A DNA stretch of 64,000 nucleotides, from contig NZ_KB898354.1 in assembly GCF_000377565.1 (NCBI RefSeq), forward strand, positions 310,001-374,000. Reading direction: 5' to 3'. Positions 36,853 through 45,242 of this stretch are shown in pieces (the first letter of the stretch is position 1; every line of letters begins with the position of its first letter). This DNA comes from Rhizobium sp. 2MFCol3.1 (lineage in GTDB: Bacteria > Pseudomonadota > Alphaproteobacteria > Rhizobiales > Rhizobiaceae). The position numbers and the translations under genes are program-made. The notes beneath the pieces were generated by a model that was given only the letters and a program-made list of their open reading frames with translations, was not told where the DNA came from and did not search any database.

Positions 36853-37437
36853 ATGAACGACGAAGACCAGGACGACAAGACGAAGGAACTGCCGCTCGGC
36901 AAGGAAACGGAGGCGAACCTTTTCAAGTCGCGTTCCATCTTCATCTATGGACCGATCAACCAGGAACTGGCGCAGAAGGTCTGCTCGCAGCTCGTGGCGC
37001 TTGCCGCGGCCAGCGACGAGGACATCCGCATCTACGTCAATTCGCCCGGCGGCCACGTCGAATCCGGCGATTCGATCCACGACATGATCAAGTTCATCAA
37101 GCCGAAGGTCTGGATGATCGGAACCGGCTGGGTCGCCTCGGCCGGCGCGCTGATCTATGTCGCCGCGCCCAAGGAGCAGCGCCTTTGCCTGCCCAACACC
37201 CGCTTCCTGCTGCACCAACCCTCGGGCGGCACGCGCGGCATGGCGTCCGACATCGAAATCCAGGCACGCGAAATCATCAAGATGAACGAGCGCCTGAACA
37301 AGATCATGGCTGACGCAACCGGCCAGTCTTACGAAAAGATCGCCGCCGACACCGACCGCGACTACTGGCTCTCCGCCGAGGAAGCCAAGGCCTACGGCCT
37401 GGTCTCGCGCATCGTGACGTCGCAGAGCGACATCTGA
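36853..37437 (+). CDS. clpP: ClpP-type protease subunit (paralogue without adjacent clpX/clpA)
   Basis: The protein is 194 residues. The triad is Ser96 (GWVASAGAL), His121 (FLLHQPSGG) and Asp170 (ADTDRDYW). The residues around Ser96 ([15 protein letters not shown]) differ from the GQAASMGA of housekeeping ClpP, and the N-terminus is extended and acidic ([15 protein letters not shown]), so this is one of the divergent ClpP paralogues common in rhizobia. The frame is open from 36775, but gagaggttcg before the ATG at 36853 fixes the start. It may form mixed rings with another ClpP; that is inference. Confidence 0.92.
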   Translation: MNDEDQDDKTKELPLGKETEANLFKSRSIFIYGPINQELAQKVCSQLVALAAASDEDIRIYVNSPGGHVESGDSIHDMIKFIKPKVWMIGTGWVASAGALIYVAAPKEQRLCLPNTRFLLHQPSGGTRGMASDIEIQAREIIKMNERLNKIMADATGQSYEKIAADTDRDYWLSAEEAKAYGLVSRIVTSQSDI

Positions 37438-37452
37438 TCGGATTGAGATGAG

Positions 37453-37496
37453 AGCGCCCTCGCTTGCCGGATGTTGGCGGGCGAGGGCGCTTTTTT
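37453..37496 (+). terminator. rho-independent terminator of the clpP-type gene
   Basis: AGCGCCCTCGC and GCGAGGGCGCT form a perfect 11-base stem around a 17-base loop, directly followed by TTTTTT. It begins 15 bases after the stop codon. Confidence 0.9.
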
Positions 37497-37682
37497 GTTT
37501 TTGTGGGGATGGAGCTAATTCCCTCATCATGGCTTTGGGTCGGGAAGAGTCTTTCGCCGCGCGGACGTGCGTCGGCTGGATTCCCGCCACAAGGGCGAGA
37601 ATGAGGGGAGTGGGTGTATCTGGCCTTGCGCCCCCGTTTGCGATACGGCTGCGTGACGCCATTCTTCGCTCCGAGTCCCCGC

Positions 37683-38861
37683 ATGCTTAAAGACTTCTCC
37701 GTGCAGGCCCTGTTCATGGGCGTCCTCACCGCTTTCGTCGGTTTCGCCAGTTCGTTTGCCGTCGTGCTGCACGGGTTGCAGGCGGTGGGCGCGACGGAGG
37801 CGCAGGCGGCTTCAGGGTTGATGGCGCTGTCGGTCTCGCTCGGGATTTGCGCGATCGTGCTCAGCGTAACCTCCAGGCTGCCGATCAGCATGGCGTGGTC
37901 GACGCCAGGGGGCGCGCTGTTGGCGGCTACCGGCGTGGTCGAGGGCGGGTTCAATGCGGCCGTCGGGGCCTTTATCATCTGCGCATTGCTGATCGTTATC
38001 GCCGGGCTGTTCAGGCCGCTCGGGCGGGCGGTGGCGGCGATACCGGCGCCGCTCGCCAATGCGATGCTTGCGGGCGTGCTGATCGGGCTCTGCTTCGCGC
38101 CGGTCAAGGCTGTCGGGTTCAATCCGTTGCTCGGGCTGCCGATCGTGCTTGCCTGGATCGTTGTCGGCGCCTTCAAGCGGCTCTGGGCTGTGCCGGCGGC
38201 GCTGGCGGCATTCGTGCTGGTCGTGGTCTTCGGGGTCGATGTGCCCGTGGGCGCGCTTGATACCGTCAAGCGCTCGCTGGTGCCGACGGTTGAATTCGTC
38301 ATGCCGGTGTTCAACGTGCCGGCCTTCGTGTCGATTGCGCTGCCGCTCTTCATCGTCACCATGGCCTCGCAGAATATTCCAGGCATCGCGGTCATGAAGG
38401 TCAACGGCTATGAGACCAAGCCGGGGCCGCTGTTCGCCTCGACCGGCTTCTTCTCGCTGCTCTCGGCCCCCTTTGGCGGCCATGCCGTCAATCTGGCGGC
38501 GATCACGGCGGCCATGTGCGCCGGGCCGGACGCGCATCCCGATCCGAAGCGCCGCTACTGGGCGGTGATCGTCTGCGGCATCTGCTATCTCATCCTCGGG
38601 CCGCTTGCGGGTGCGGTGACCGCATCGGTGGCGCTGGCGCCGCCGATCCTGATCCAGGCGGTGGCGGGTCTTGCGCTGGTGGGTGCCTTCTCGGGCTCGG
38701 CCATGGCGGCCTTCCAGGCACCCGATACGCGGGAAGCGGCGGCGATCACATTCCTGGTGACGGCATCAGGCGTCTCCTTCGGCGGCATTTCTGGAGCCTT
38801 CTGGGGGCTCCTAGCCGGCGGGTTGATGATGGCGTTGCAGCGATTTGTGAAATCGAGGTAG
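37683..38861 (+). CDS. benE: BenE-type benzoate/H+ symporter family permease
   Basis: The protein is 392 residues with about twelve hydrophobic segments throughout. The opening DFSVQALFMGVLTAFVGFAS and SRLPISMAWSTPGGALLA are characteristic of BenE permeases, as is FGGHAVNLAAITAAMCAG later on. It would import benzoate or a related aromatic acid with protons. No benzoate catabolic gene is nearby, so the substrate is uncertain. The chosen ATG lacks a strong ribosome-binding site; the frame is open further upstream, but those residues are poor in hydrophobic character. Confidence 0.88.
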   Translation: MLKDFSVQALFMGVLTAFVGFASSFAVVLHGLQAVGATEAQAASGLMALSVSLGICAIVLSVTSRLPISMAWSTPGGALLAATGVVEGGFNAAVGAFIICALLIVIAGLFRPLGRAVAAIPAPLANAMLAGVLIGLCFAPVKAVGFNPLLGLPIVLAWIVVGAFKRLWAVPAALAAFVLVVVFGVDVPVGALDTVKRSLVPTVEFVMPVFNVPAFVSIALPLFIVTMASQNIPGIAVMKVNGYETKPGPLFASTGFFSLLSAPFGGHAVNLAAITAAMCAGPDAHPDPKRRYWAVIVCGICYLILGPLAGAVTASVALAPPILIQAVAGLALVGAFSGSAMAAFQAPDTREAAAITFLVTASGVSFGGISGAFWGLLAGGLMMALQRFVKSR

Positions 38862-38898
38862 CATATCGGGAGTTGCAAGCTCTCAACGAGGCTCGGAA

Positions 38899-39168
38899 AT
38901 GGAATTTGAATTCGATCCGGGCAAGAGCGCCAGCAACAAGGACAAGCACGGTATCGATTTCATTGAGGCGCAGGCCCTTTGGCGGTATAGTCGCTATCTA
39001 GTCGTTCGAGCAAAGTCGTCGAACGAGCCGCGCTTTGCATTGATCGGGAAGATCGGCGGTAGGCACTGGGTTGCGTTTTATACCTGGCGCGGAAGCGCCG
39101 TCAGAATCATCTCGGTGCGGCGCGCGCGGGACATGGAGAAGCAGCGTTATGAAGACCATTTCGGCTGA
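38899..39168 (+). CDS. brnT: BrnT-family toxin
   Basis: An 89-residue type II toxin, a RelE-fold ribonuclease that blocks translation. The start FEFDPGKSASNKDKHGIDF and the pattern of YTWRGSAVRIISVRRARDME near the end are hallmark BrnT sequences (WDPxKxxxNxxKHGxxF, RxISARRA). It overlaps the brnA antitoxin gene by 20 bases, the usual BrnTA order with toxin first. BrnA normally represses the promoter. Confidence 0.92.
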   Translation: MEFEFDPGKSASNKDKHGIDFIEAQALWRYSRYLVVRAKSSNEPRFALIGKIGGRHWVAFYTWRGSAVRIISVRRARDMEKQRYEDHFG

Positions 39169-39388
39169 AGAACTCGACAAGAAGTTCGACGACGGCGAGG
39201 ATATCAGCGAATATCTCGACTGGACGACGGCTCGCGGGCCGGGCCAGGAACTGACACCTGTTGCCTTCGATCTCACCGTCGATGAGTTGCGTGCGCTGGA
39301 TACCGAGGCGAAGCGGCTTGGGGTGTCGCGGCAGGATCTGATTCAGCTTTGGATCGCGGAGCGTCTTTCGGCCGTCGGGCAGCGCTGA
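39149..39388 (+). CDS. brnA: BrnA-family antitoxin
   Basis: A 79-residue partner of BrnT. The start MKTISAEELDKKFDDGEDIS and the C-terminal ribbon-helix-helix-like segment (FDLTVDELRALDTEAKRLG, then VSRQDLIQLWIAERL) fit BrnA. The ATG at 39149 lies inside the end of brnT, so translation is coupled; the open frame upstream to 39071 is only brnT read in another phase. Confidence 0.88.
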   Translation: MKTISAEELDKKFDDGEDISEYLDWTTARGPGQELTPVAFDLTVDELRALDTEAKRLGVSRQDLIQLWIAERLSAVGQR

Positions 39389-39457
39389 ATTCGTGCAGCT
39401 GGCAAAAAGATGGGCAGGCACTTGCCAGTTTTTCGCGCGGCGGCTATACAGGCCGGC

Positions 39458-39583
39458 ATGAAGAGCACGGGCATCATGATTTCTGAGCAGATTGCACGCG
39501 GGCGTATCGCCCTGCGCGACAATACGCGCGCCCTGACCTCGCTTCTTCTCCTCGGCCTTACGCGCGGTTGCCGGGTCCGTTGA
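39458..39583 (+). CDS. leuL: leucine-rich leader peptide upstream of leuA
   Basis: A short ORF of 41 codons (or 35 from the in-frame ATG at 39476) encodes a peptide whose last part reads TRALTSLLLLGLTRGCRVR. Five of six residues in LLLLGL are leucine, placed shortly before the stop, and a strong hairpin starts at the stop codon. This is the layout of a ribosome-mediated attenuator sensing leucyl-tRNA for the downstream 2-isopropylmalate synthase. I infer the function from codon content and position; which of the two ATG codons is used is unclear. Confidence 0.72.
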   Translation: MKSTGIMISEQIARGRIALRDNTRALTSLLLLGLTRGCRVR

Positions 39584-39624
39584 GGAGCGCCCGGCGGCCC
39601 AAAGCCCGCCGGCCATAGCTCCTC
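39582..39624 (+). promoter_or_regulatory. hairpin of the leuA leader (attenuator structure)
   Basis: GAGGAGC (39582-39588) pairs with GCTCCTC (39618-39624), and inside it CCGGCGG (39591-39597) pairs with CCGCCGG (39606-39612). The left arm starts at the leader peptide stop codon. No T-run follows, so it may act as a rho-linked or translation-linked switch rather than a simple terminator. The leuA start is 113 bases downstream. Confidence 0.6.
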
Positions 39625-39736
39625 TTCACATATCCCAAAAATCGATCAACCGGACGCTTTGCGCCGGATTCGTCATCGCCAACAGGCAGGCCATGCGCTA
39701 TGACGCGGCCAGATGACGGGAATAGGAAGAGAAGAC

Positions 39737-41446
39737 ATGGACACGAAGACCCGCTCCCACGGCATGCCTGACGCGGCGATGAAGTATCGCCCTTATCCGC
39801 AGGTCAACATCCCCGATCGCACATGGCCGACCAAGACGCTGACCAAGGCGCCGATCTGGTGTTCCGTGGACCTGCGCGACGGCAACCAAGCCCTGGTCGA
39901 CCCGATGGGCCACGACCGCAAGGCGCGGATGTTCCAGCTGCTGCTCGACATGGGTTTTAAGGAAATCGAGATCGGATTCCCGTCGGCCTCGCAGACCGAT
40001 TTCGACTTCGCGCGCTGGTGTGTCGAACAGGGCAACGTGCCCGACGACGTGTCGCTGCAGGTGCTGGTGCAGTGCCGTCCCGAGCTGATCACGCGCACCT
40101 TTGAAGCCCTGGAAGGCGCCAACAAGCCGATCGTGCATTTCTACAATTCCACCAGCGAGCTGCAGCGCCGCGTGGTATTCGCCAAGGATGTCAACGGCAT
40201 CAAGCAGATCGCGGTCGACGCGGCGAAGATGATTTCCGACATGGCGGCCAAGGCCGGCGGCGGCTATCGCTTCGAATATTCGCCGGAGAGCTTTACCGGC
40301 ACCGAGTTGGAAGTGGCGCTGGAGATCTGCAACTCGGTCATCGAGGTGATGAAGCCGACGCCAGACAACAAGCTGATCATCAATCTGCCATCGACCGTCG
40401 AAATGGCGACGCCGAACGTCTATGCCGACCAGATCGAGTGGATGTGCCGCAATCTCGACAATCGCGAAAACCTGATCATCTCGCTGCACCCGCATAACGA
40501 CCGCGGCACAGGCATCGCTGCCGCCGAGCTGGCCTTGCTGGCCGGCGCCGATCGTGTCGAGGGCACGCTGTTCGGCAATGGCGAGCGCACCGGCAATGTC
40601 GACGTCGTGACGATGGCGCTCAACATGTTCACGCAGGGTGTGGATCCGGAGATCGACTGCTCGGATATCGTGCGCATGAAGGACGTGTTCGAATATTCCA
40701 ACCAGATGCCGATCGGCGAGCGCCACCCTTATGTCGGCGAACTGGTCTATACGGCGTTTTCCGGCTCGCACCAGGATGCGATCAACAAGGGCATGAAGGC
40801 GATCAAGGTCGCCAATCATCCGGTATGGGAAGTGCCTTATCTGCCGATCGATCCGCAGGACGTCGGCCGCTCCTACGAGGCGATCATCCGCATCAACTCG
40901 CAGTCGGGCAAGGGCGGCATCGCCTATATCCTGCAGCAGGATTACGGCCTCAACCTGCCGCGCAACCTGCAGGTGGAGTACCGCGAGGAGATCCAGCGGA
41001 TCACCGACGAAGAGGGCAAGGAACTGCCGTCGAAGCGGATCTACGATCACTTCATCGAGCGCTACGTGACGCAGCCGAAGGGCCGCATCAAGTTTGTCGA
41101 TCACCAGACCTTCGCCGATCCCGAGCACAAGGGTGTTCGCGTCGTTTCCGCCGAGATCACCGATAACGGCGTGACGAAGACGATCGAAGGGCGCGGCAAC
41201 GGCCCGATCGACGGCTTCATCAATGCGCTCTCGGAGTATCTCGGGGTCGAGATGGCGGTGCAGGATTATTCCGAGCACTCGCTGCAGCACGGCTCGAACG
41301 CTTCGGCGATTTCGTATGTCGAGACGTCCTATCCCGGCGGCAAGCTCTTCGGCGCCGGCATCAGCACCAACATCGTCGGCGCATCGCTGGAAGCGATCGT
41401 CTCGGCGGCGAACCGGGTGCTTGATGTGAGGGCCGGCAAGGCCTGA
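39737..41446 (+). CDS. leuA: 2-isopropylmalate synthase
   Basis: The first committed step of leucine synthesis: 2-ketoisovalerate plus acetyl-CoA to 2-isopropylmalate. The 569-residue length and sequence (KYRPYPQVNIPDRTWPTKTL) mark the yeast-like/LeuA type 2 form found in many proteobacteria. The DRE-TIM barrel has VDLRDGNQALVDPM with the catalytic Arg-Asp, GIEGTLFGNGERTGN-type region (VEGTLFGNGERTGNVD) and the metal-binding HPHNDRG. The C-terminal regulatory domain (about 430-569) would sense leucine. The ATG at 39737 follows ggaagagaag. A leucine leader lies upstream. Confidence 0.97.
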   Translation: MDTKTRSHGMPDAAMKYRPYPQVNIPDRTWPTKTLTKAPIWCSVDLRDGNQALVDPMGHDRKARMFQLLLDMGFKEIEIGFPSASQTDFDFARWCVEQGNVPDDVSLQVLVQCRPELITRTFEALEGANKPIVHFYNSTSELQRRVVFAKDVNGIKQIAVDAAKMISDMAAKAGGGYRFEYSPESFTGTELEVALEICNSVIEVMKPTPDNKLIINLPSTVEMATPNVYADQIEWMCRNLDNRENLIISLHPHNDRGTGIAAAELALLAGADRVEGTLFGNGERTGNVDVVTMALNMFTQGVDPEIDCSDIVRMKDVFEYSNQMPIGERHPYVGELVYTAFSGSHQDAINKGMKAIKVANHPVWEVPYLPIDPQDVGRSYEAIIRINSQSGKGGIAYILQQDYGLNLPRNLQVEYREEIQRITDEEGKELPSKRIYDHFIERYVTQPKGRIKFVDHQTFADPEHKGVRVVSAEITDNGVTKTIEGRGNGPIDGFINALSEYLGVEMAVQDYSEHSLQHGSNASAISYVETSYPGGKLFGAGISTNIVGASLEAIVSAANRVLDVRAGKA

Positions 41447-41467
41447 TTGTAGGCCACGGAATCACAA

Positions 41468-41497
41468 AGCGGGCGTCGGATGCGGCGCCCGCTTTTT
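41468..41497 (+). terminator. rho-independent terminator of leuA
   Basis: AGCGGGCG and CGCCCGCT form an eight-base stem with a ten-base loop and end in TTTTT, about 20 bases after the leuA stop. Confidence 0.88.
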
Positions 41498-41521
41498 CAT
41501 GCGCGCTTTAAATCTGGTGGT

Positions 41522-42364
41522 TCAAATCGCGGTGGCGATCTGCATGGCGAGTTGGCTGAGGGATGCCTCGGAGGAGGGGCCGATCAGCATGTAGGAGGTG
41601 CCGGCATTGTGCCAGGTGACCAGGCCGATCTCGTCGCGGATCGTTTCCTTGAAATCCTCGGCATCATCCGGCTGGTTGTCCTTGCGGAAGGCGATGGTGG
41701 CGAGGTCGCCGTCCGAGCTGGTGTAGACCAGCTGGCCGACCGGGCGGCCGTTGGCCAAGGTCACGCGGGCGCCCTGGAAGGTCCAGCCCTCGGAGACGAG
41801 ATCGGGGACGCGGAAGGCGACGCCGACGGTCGTTGTGAGCCAGGTGGAGATTTCTTCCGGCTGCGTGGCCGGGACTTCGAAGATGTGGCGCGGCTGGCGC
41901 GCCAGCAGCCGCTGGTTGGCGAGCATGTCGCCCAGCCATTCGGTTGCCTCGCTGGCCTGCGCGGCATCCACGGCCTGCGCGGTCTGCGCCGCGGTATGGC
42001 CGGTGCCGACGATATAGCCGATGCCGCAGCCTGCGATGAGAAGCACGATCGCGGCCACCAGCGCCTGCGGGCCTGATGGCGCGAACTTGAACGGCTGGCG
42101 CGACTGGCGCGGCGCGACCGGGGCCTTGGGCGGCTGCACGCTCTTGATCGAGCGCACCAGCGCCAGCGGAACCGGTTCCTTCAGGATGTCGTCGAGCCGG
42201 CGCTTGCCGAAATCGGCGCCGTTGCGCAGCTTGTCGTAGATCCGCCGCGCGCCGTCGTCGGTTGCCAGGCGCTGTTCCAGCTCGTGCTTCTGCTCGGGCG
42301 TCGTCTCGCCATCGAGAAGGGCGGTCAGCTGGGCATCGAGCGGCAGTTTCTTGAAGTCGAGCAA
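41522..42364 (-). CDS. anti-sigma factor (membrane-anchored)
   Basis: A 280-residue protein encoded directly after an ECF sigma gene. The cytoplasmic N-terminus (DAQLTALLDGETTPEQKHEL) resembles anti-sigma domains of the zinc-less ChrR/RskA-like class, and one transmembrane segment (ALVAAIVLLIAGCGIGYIVG, about 101-120) leads to a periplasmic domain of about 150 residues. No ATG is available near the sigma stop; a TTG at 42364 one base after that stop gives a sensible N-terminus and coupled translation. The domain would hold the sigma factor until an envelope signal arrives. Confidence 0.78.
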   Translation of the reverse strand: MLDFKKLPLDAQLTALLDGETTPEQKHELEQRLATDDGARRIYDKLRNGADFGKRRLDDILKEPVPLALVRSIKSVQPPKAPVAPRQSRQPFKFAPSGPQALVAAIVLLIAGCGIGYIVGTGHTAAQTAQAVDAAQASEATEWLGDMLANQRLLARQPRHIFEVPATQPEEISTWLTTTVGVAFRVPDLVSEGWTFQGARVTLANGRPVGQLVYTSSDGDLATIAFRKDNQPDDAEDFKETIRDEIGLVTWHNAGTSYMLIGPSSEASLSQLAMQIATAI

Positions 42365-42365
42365 A

Positions 42366-42872
42366 TCAGAACCTGTGGGAATGGTCGTCGGCGAGGCTGG
42401 CGAAGTGCAGTTTCGCCTGCGCCAGTTGCGACATGATGAGGGTGGGGGCGACGCCCATGATGTCGCCGGCCTGCTGGTAGCCATGGCCTTCGATCGACAC
42501 CAGCAGGAAGGCGCTGGCGATGCCCTCGGGCATCTCCGCGATCATCCGGTGGATCGCGTCGGAATCGATGATGGCGGCGCGGTCGCGCGTGGCCGTGCGG
42601 ATATCGGTGACGTTGGTCTTGTTGACCGCATGCGGCTTGCGCTTGCGGTGGTCCTCGCTCCATTGCTGGCGCATCAACGTGTAGACCCAGCTGTCGAGCC
42701 GACCTTCGCCCTGCCATTGATTGCTCTTGGCAATCGCCCGCTGACAGCCGGCCTGGACGAGTTCGTCGGCGCCCGCCGCATCACCCGCGAGCGTCATCGC
42801 GAACCGCCGCAACCGGGGCAGAAGACCCACTAGATCGCGTCTGATATCGATGGTCGTCACAGGTTGACGCAT
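42366..42872 (-). CDS. ECF-family RNA polymerase sigma factor
   Basis: A 168-residue sigma factor of the extracytoplasmic function class. Sigma2 (LRRFAMTLAGDAAGADELVQ, then GRLDSWVYTLMRQQWSEDHR) spans about 15-85, and sigma4 (about 110-160) has IASAFLLVSIEGHGYQQAGD. The promoter it reads is probably its own and others elsewhere. The next gene is its anti-sigma partner with one base between stop and start. Confidence 0.9.
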   Translation of the reverse strand: MRQPVTTIDIRRDLVGLLPRLRRFAMTLAGDAAGADELVQAGCQRAIAKSNQWQGEGRLDSWVYTLMRQQWSEDHRKRKPHAVNKTNVTDIRTATRDRAAIIDSDAIHRMIAEMPEGIASAFLLVSIEGHGYQQAGDIMGVAPTLIMSQLAQAKLHFASLADDHSHRF

Positions 42873-43045
42873 GGTTTTCCCAAGGTGAATGCCTGGTATC
42901 GGGAGCCGTTACGGAGCCGTGACCAGGCGCATGTGCGAATTATATCGTCTCTGTGTCCTTTATGAAACAAATCGCCGCTGCTTCGCAAGCAAAAGGCCAC
43001 TTATCTCACGGGTTCCCAAAGCTTTTTTCGGGTGATCCCTCGGGC

Positions 43046-43606
43046 TCAATAGGTCCTGTAGCCGCGGAGCGACTGAAGGAGCGAGCGGTAGGCCCAAGTG
43101 TTCTCGCCGCCGCGGTCGCGGATCTCGACCAACTGCACGCGCGCGCCCTGTTCATCACCCTGTTCCATCAAAGCTTGGCCCATATATGACCGTGCGAGAA
43201 TATAGTTCCCGTCGGCCTGCAGCGCCTTGCGATAATAGGACATGCCAAGCTCCATCCGGCCGGCCTTGCGATTGGCGTAGCCCAGATAGTTCAGGATGCG
43301 CGGGTCGTTCTGGTTGCGGGCGAGGTTGAGCACGGTGATGGCGTTGTCGTACTGGCCGGCATAGGCGAATTCGCGGGCGGCCTTGTAGAGATCGTCGTCG
43401 TTGAAGGTCTGCTTGTTCGGCGTGACGCATTCCTTCTTCTTCTTGTCCCAGACCTTGCCGTCGGCGCACTTGGTGGTGGTTTCGGTCTTTGGTGGCGGCT
43501 TGGTTTCGTCGGTCTCTTCGCCGGCGGCGAAGGCGGGGGCAGAGAAGGTGAGGGCGAGGCAGCCGGCGAGCGCCAGGCCGCGGAGCGTACGGGTCGTGGA
43601 TGGCAT
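43046..43606 (-). CDS. exported tetratricopeptide-repeat protein
   Basis: A 186-residue protein with a Sec signal peptide (residues 1-27, ending APAFAAG). A short Lys/Thr/Glu-rich spacer with CADGKVWDKKKKECV (a two-cysteine loop, possible disulphide) precedes two or three TPR units (YKAAREFAYAGQYDNAITVL; NYLGYANRKAGRMELGMSYY; NYILARSYMGQALMEQGDEQ). Periplasmic TPR proteins act as scaffolds; partner unknown. Confidence 0.82.
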   Translation of the reverse strand: MPSTTRTLRGLALAGCLALTFSAPAFAAGEETDETKPPPKTETTTKCADGKVWDKKKKECVTPNKQTFNDDDLYKAAREFAYAGQYDNAITVLNLARNQNDPRILNYLGYANRKAGRMELGMSYYRKALQADGNYILARSYMGQALMEQGDEQGARVQLVEIRDRGGENTWAYRSLLQSLRGYRTY

Positions 43607-43752
43607 GCGACGTCTCCTGACATCAGATCGCTAATATAAGGAGTGTACGCCTAGATCGGGAAATACCAAGAGGCGATCGGTTGCGAACGGCGGTTTTTCG
43701 TCGTCTTCGCGTGGTGATTCAACTTGCCGCGAAACTGATTCCGCAAATGGCG

Positions 43753-44673
43753 CTAAAGCCTGAAGATATCGACGCTTTCCGGGTTGATGTCGTCGCCCGA
43801 CGGGCTGAGGCTGAAGCGTTCGCCCTTGAGGCTCCAGGCGCCGGGGGAGCCGTCGATGCTGAAGAGATTGTAGGCGGCGGGCGGCTTCGAGCCACCGGGG
43901 CCTTGCGAGCCCGAGGCGATGCCGACGACAGGAACCGGTCCGGTCTGGCCGCGCAGCCAGTGCACGGTGTTGAGGTGGGTGTGGCCATGCAGCACGAGCT
44001 CGGCACCGCCGGTGGAGATGACGGCGGCGAAACGGCGGATGCCGATCATGCGCTTATGGAAGGATGTGGCGCCACGGATCGGCGGGTGGTGGATCATGAC
44101 AACGCGAAACAGTCCGGCTTCGCCGGCGGCGCGCAGCATGTTCACGGTCTCGCGGGCCTGCCGCTCGCCGAAGAAGCCGCTGGCTGCGAAGGGGGGCGTT
44201 GCCACCGCCGTCGAGCAGCCGACGATCGCGACTTTTCCGCGAATGCGCAGATAGGGGAAGATGTGCTTGTTTTCCTGCCATTCGGCAGGGGCGAGGTCGC
44301 CGCGCACGTTATCGTACCAAGCGCGCATCGACTTTTCGTAGGCGCCGGGCACATAGGCGTCGTGATTGCCGGGAACGACGGAGTAATCCTTGGGGTCGCC
44401 GAGTTCGCGCAGCCAGCCGGCCGCGGCGCGGATTTCAAGACCGCTCGCAAGATTGACGAGATCGCCTGTGATCGCCATGTGATCCGGCTGCTTTTCTCTT
44501 ATATCGTCGAGCAGCAGATCCAGCGTGCCGCCGAAAAGGTGCTTGCGCCGATTGCGATGCCAGTTCACAAAGCCGGTGATACGCTTGGAAAAGAGTTCAC
44601 GGAAAGAGATGTGGGGCAGCGGCCCGAGATGGACGTCTGAAATGTGCGCGAGCTTGAACATGGGTGCACACAT
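43753..44673 (-). CDS. metallophosphoesterase
   Basis: A calcineurin-like phosphoesterase of 306 residues (302 if the internal ATG at 44661 is used; the conserved MFKLAHISDVHLG follows that one). Metal motifs: ISDVHLG, ITGDLVNL, PGNHDA, MIHHPP and LHGHTHLN, the complete five-block set. It probably hydrolyses cyclic nucleotides or phosphodiesters. Divergent from a Nudix hydrolase. Confidence 0.88.
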   Translation of the reverse strand: MCAPMFKLAHISDVHLGPLPHISFRELFSKRITGFVNWHRNRRKHLFGGTLDLLLDDIREKQPDHMAITGDLVNLASGLEIRAAAGWLRELGDPKDYSVVPGNHDAYVPGAYEKSMRAWYDNVRGDLAPAEWQENKHIFPYLRIRGKVAIVGCSTAVATPPFAASGFFGERQARETVNMLRAAGEAGLFRVVMIHHPPIRGATSFHKRMIGIRRFAAVISTGGAELVLHGHTHLNTVHWLRGQTGPVPVVGIASGSQGPGGSKPPAAYNLFSIDGSPGAWSLKGERFSLSPSGDDINPESVDIFRL

Positions 44674-44747
44674 AGCTCACGGCAGCCGTATTTCAAACAC
44701 ATCTCCTCGCACATCTGCTTGAACGGATTGATGGAATTGGAAGACGC

Positions 44748-45221
44748 GTGAAAGAAATCCGCCACTGGCAATCGCGCCTGATGATGCGCGTCGTGCATAT
44801 CTACTTCGCCTTCGCGCGCGGAATGACCATGGGCGTGCGCGCCGCCTGCTTCGATGACAGGGGCTATGTGTTTCTCGTGCGCCACAGCTACGTGCCCGGC
44901 TGGCACATGCCGGGCGGCGGTATCGAGCGCAACGAGACGGCCGAGGACGCGCTCGTCAAGGAGCTGCGCGAGGAGGGCAATCTCGTGATTGTCGGACGGC
45001 CGGAGCTCGTTCAGGTCTATCTCAATACATCGGCCACGCGGCGCGACCATGTGGTCTTCTACCGGGCCAAGGTCGAGCAGACGGCGCCGCGACTGCCGGA
45101 TCGCGAGATCGTCGAATGCGGTTTCTTCGCGCTCGACGCGCTTCCGGAGGGGACAACGGCGTCGACGCACCGTCGCCTTGCCGAGATCGCCGGAGAGCGG
45201 CAGCCCGACCAGGTCTGGTAG
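44748..45221 (+). CDS. Nudix hydrolase with altered Nudix box
   Basis: The protein is 157 residues. The box at 57-79 reads GGIERNETAEDALVKELREE and then GNL: the usual Arg of REUxEE is Lys71 and the usual late Gly is Asn78, with Gly77 one place earlier. The catalytic Glu pattern (Glu72, Glu75, Glu76) is intact, so it may still be active on a nucleoside diphosphate derivative. The GTG start at 44748 follows ggaag. Divergent from the metallophosphoesterase. Confidence 0.82.
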   Translation: MKEIRHWQSRLMMRVVHIYFAFARGMTMGVRAACFDDRGYVFLVRHSYVPGWHMPGGGIERNETAEDALVKELREEGNLVIVGRPELVQVYLNTSATRRDHVVFYRAKVEQTAPRLPDREIVECGFFALDALPEGTTASTHRRLAEIAGERQPDQVW

Positions 45222-45242
45222 GCCGGGCTGTATAGCTTACGT

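Noticed and set aside
39698..41290. Minus-strand ORF of 530 codons opposite leuA
   Set aside because: leuA is certain on the plus strand; the antisense protein is His/Arg/Asp/Leu-rich without recognisable domain.
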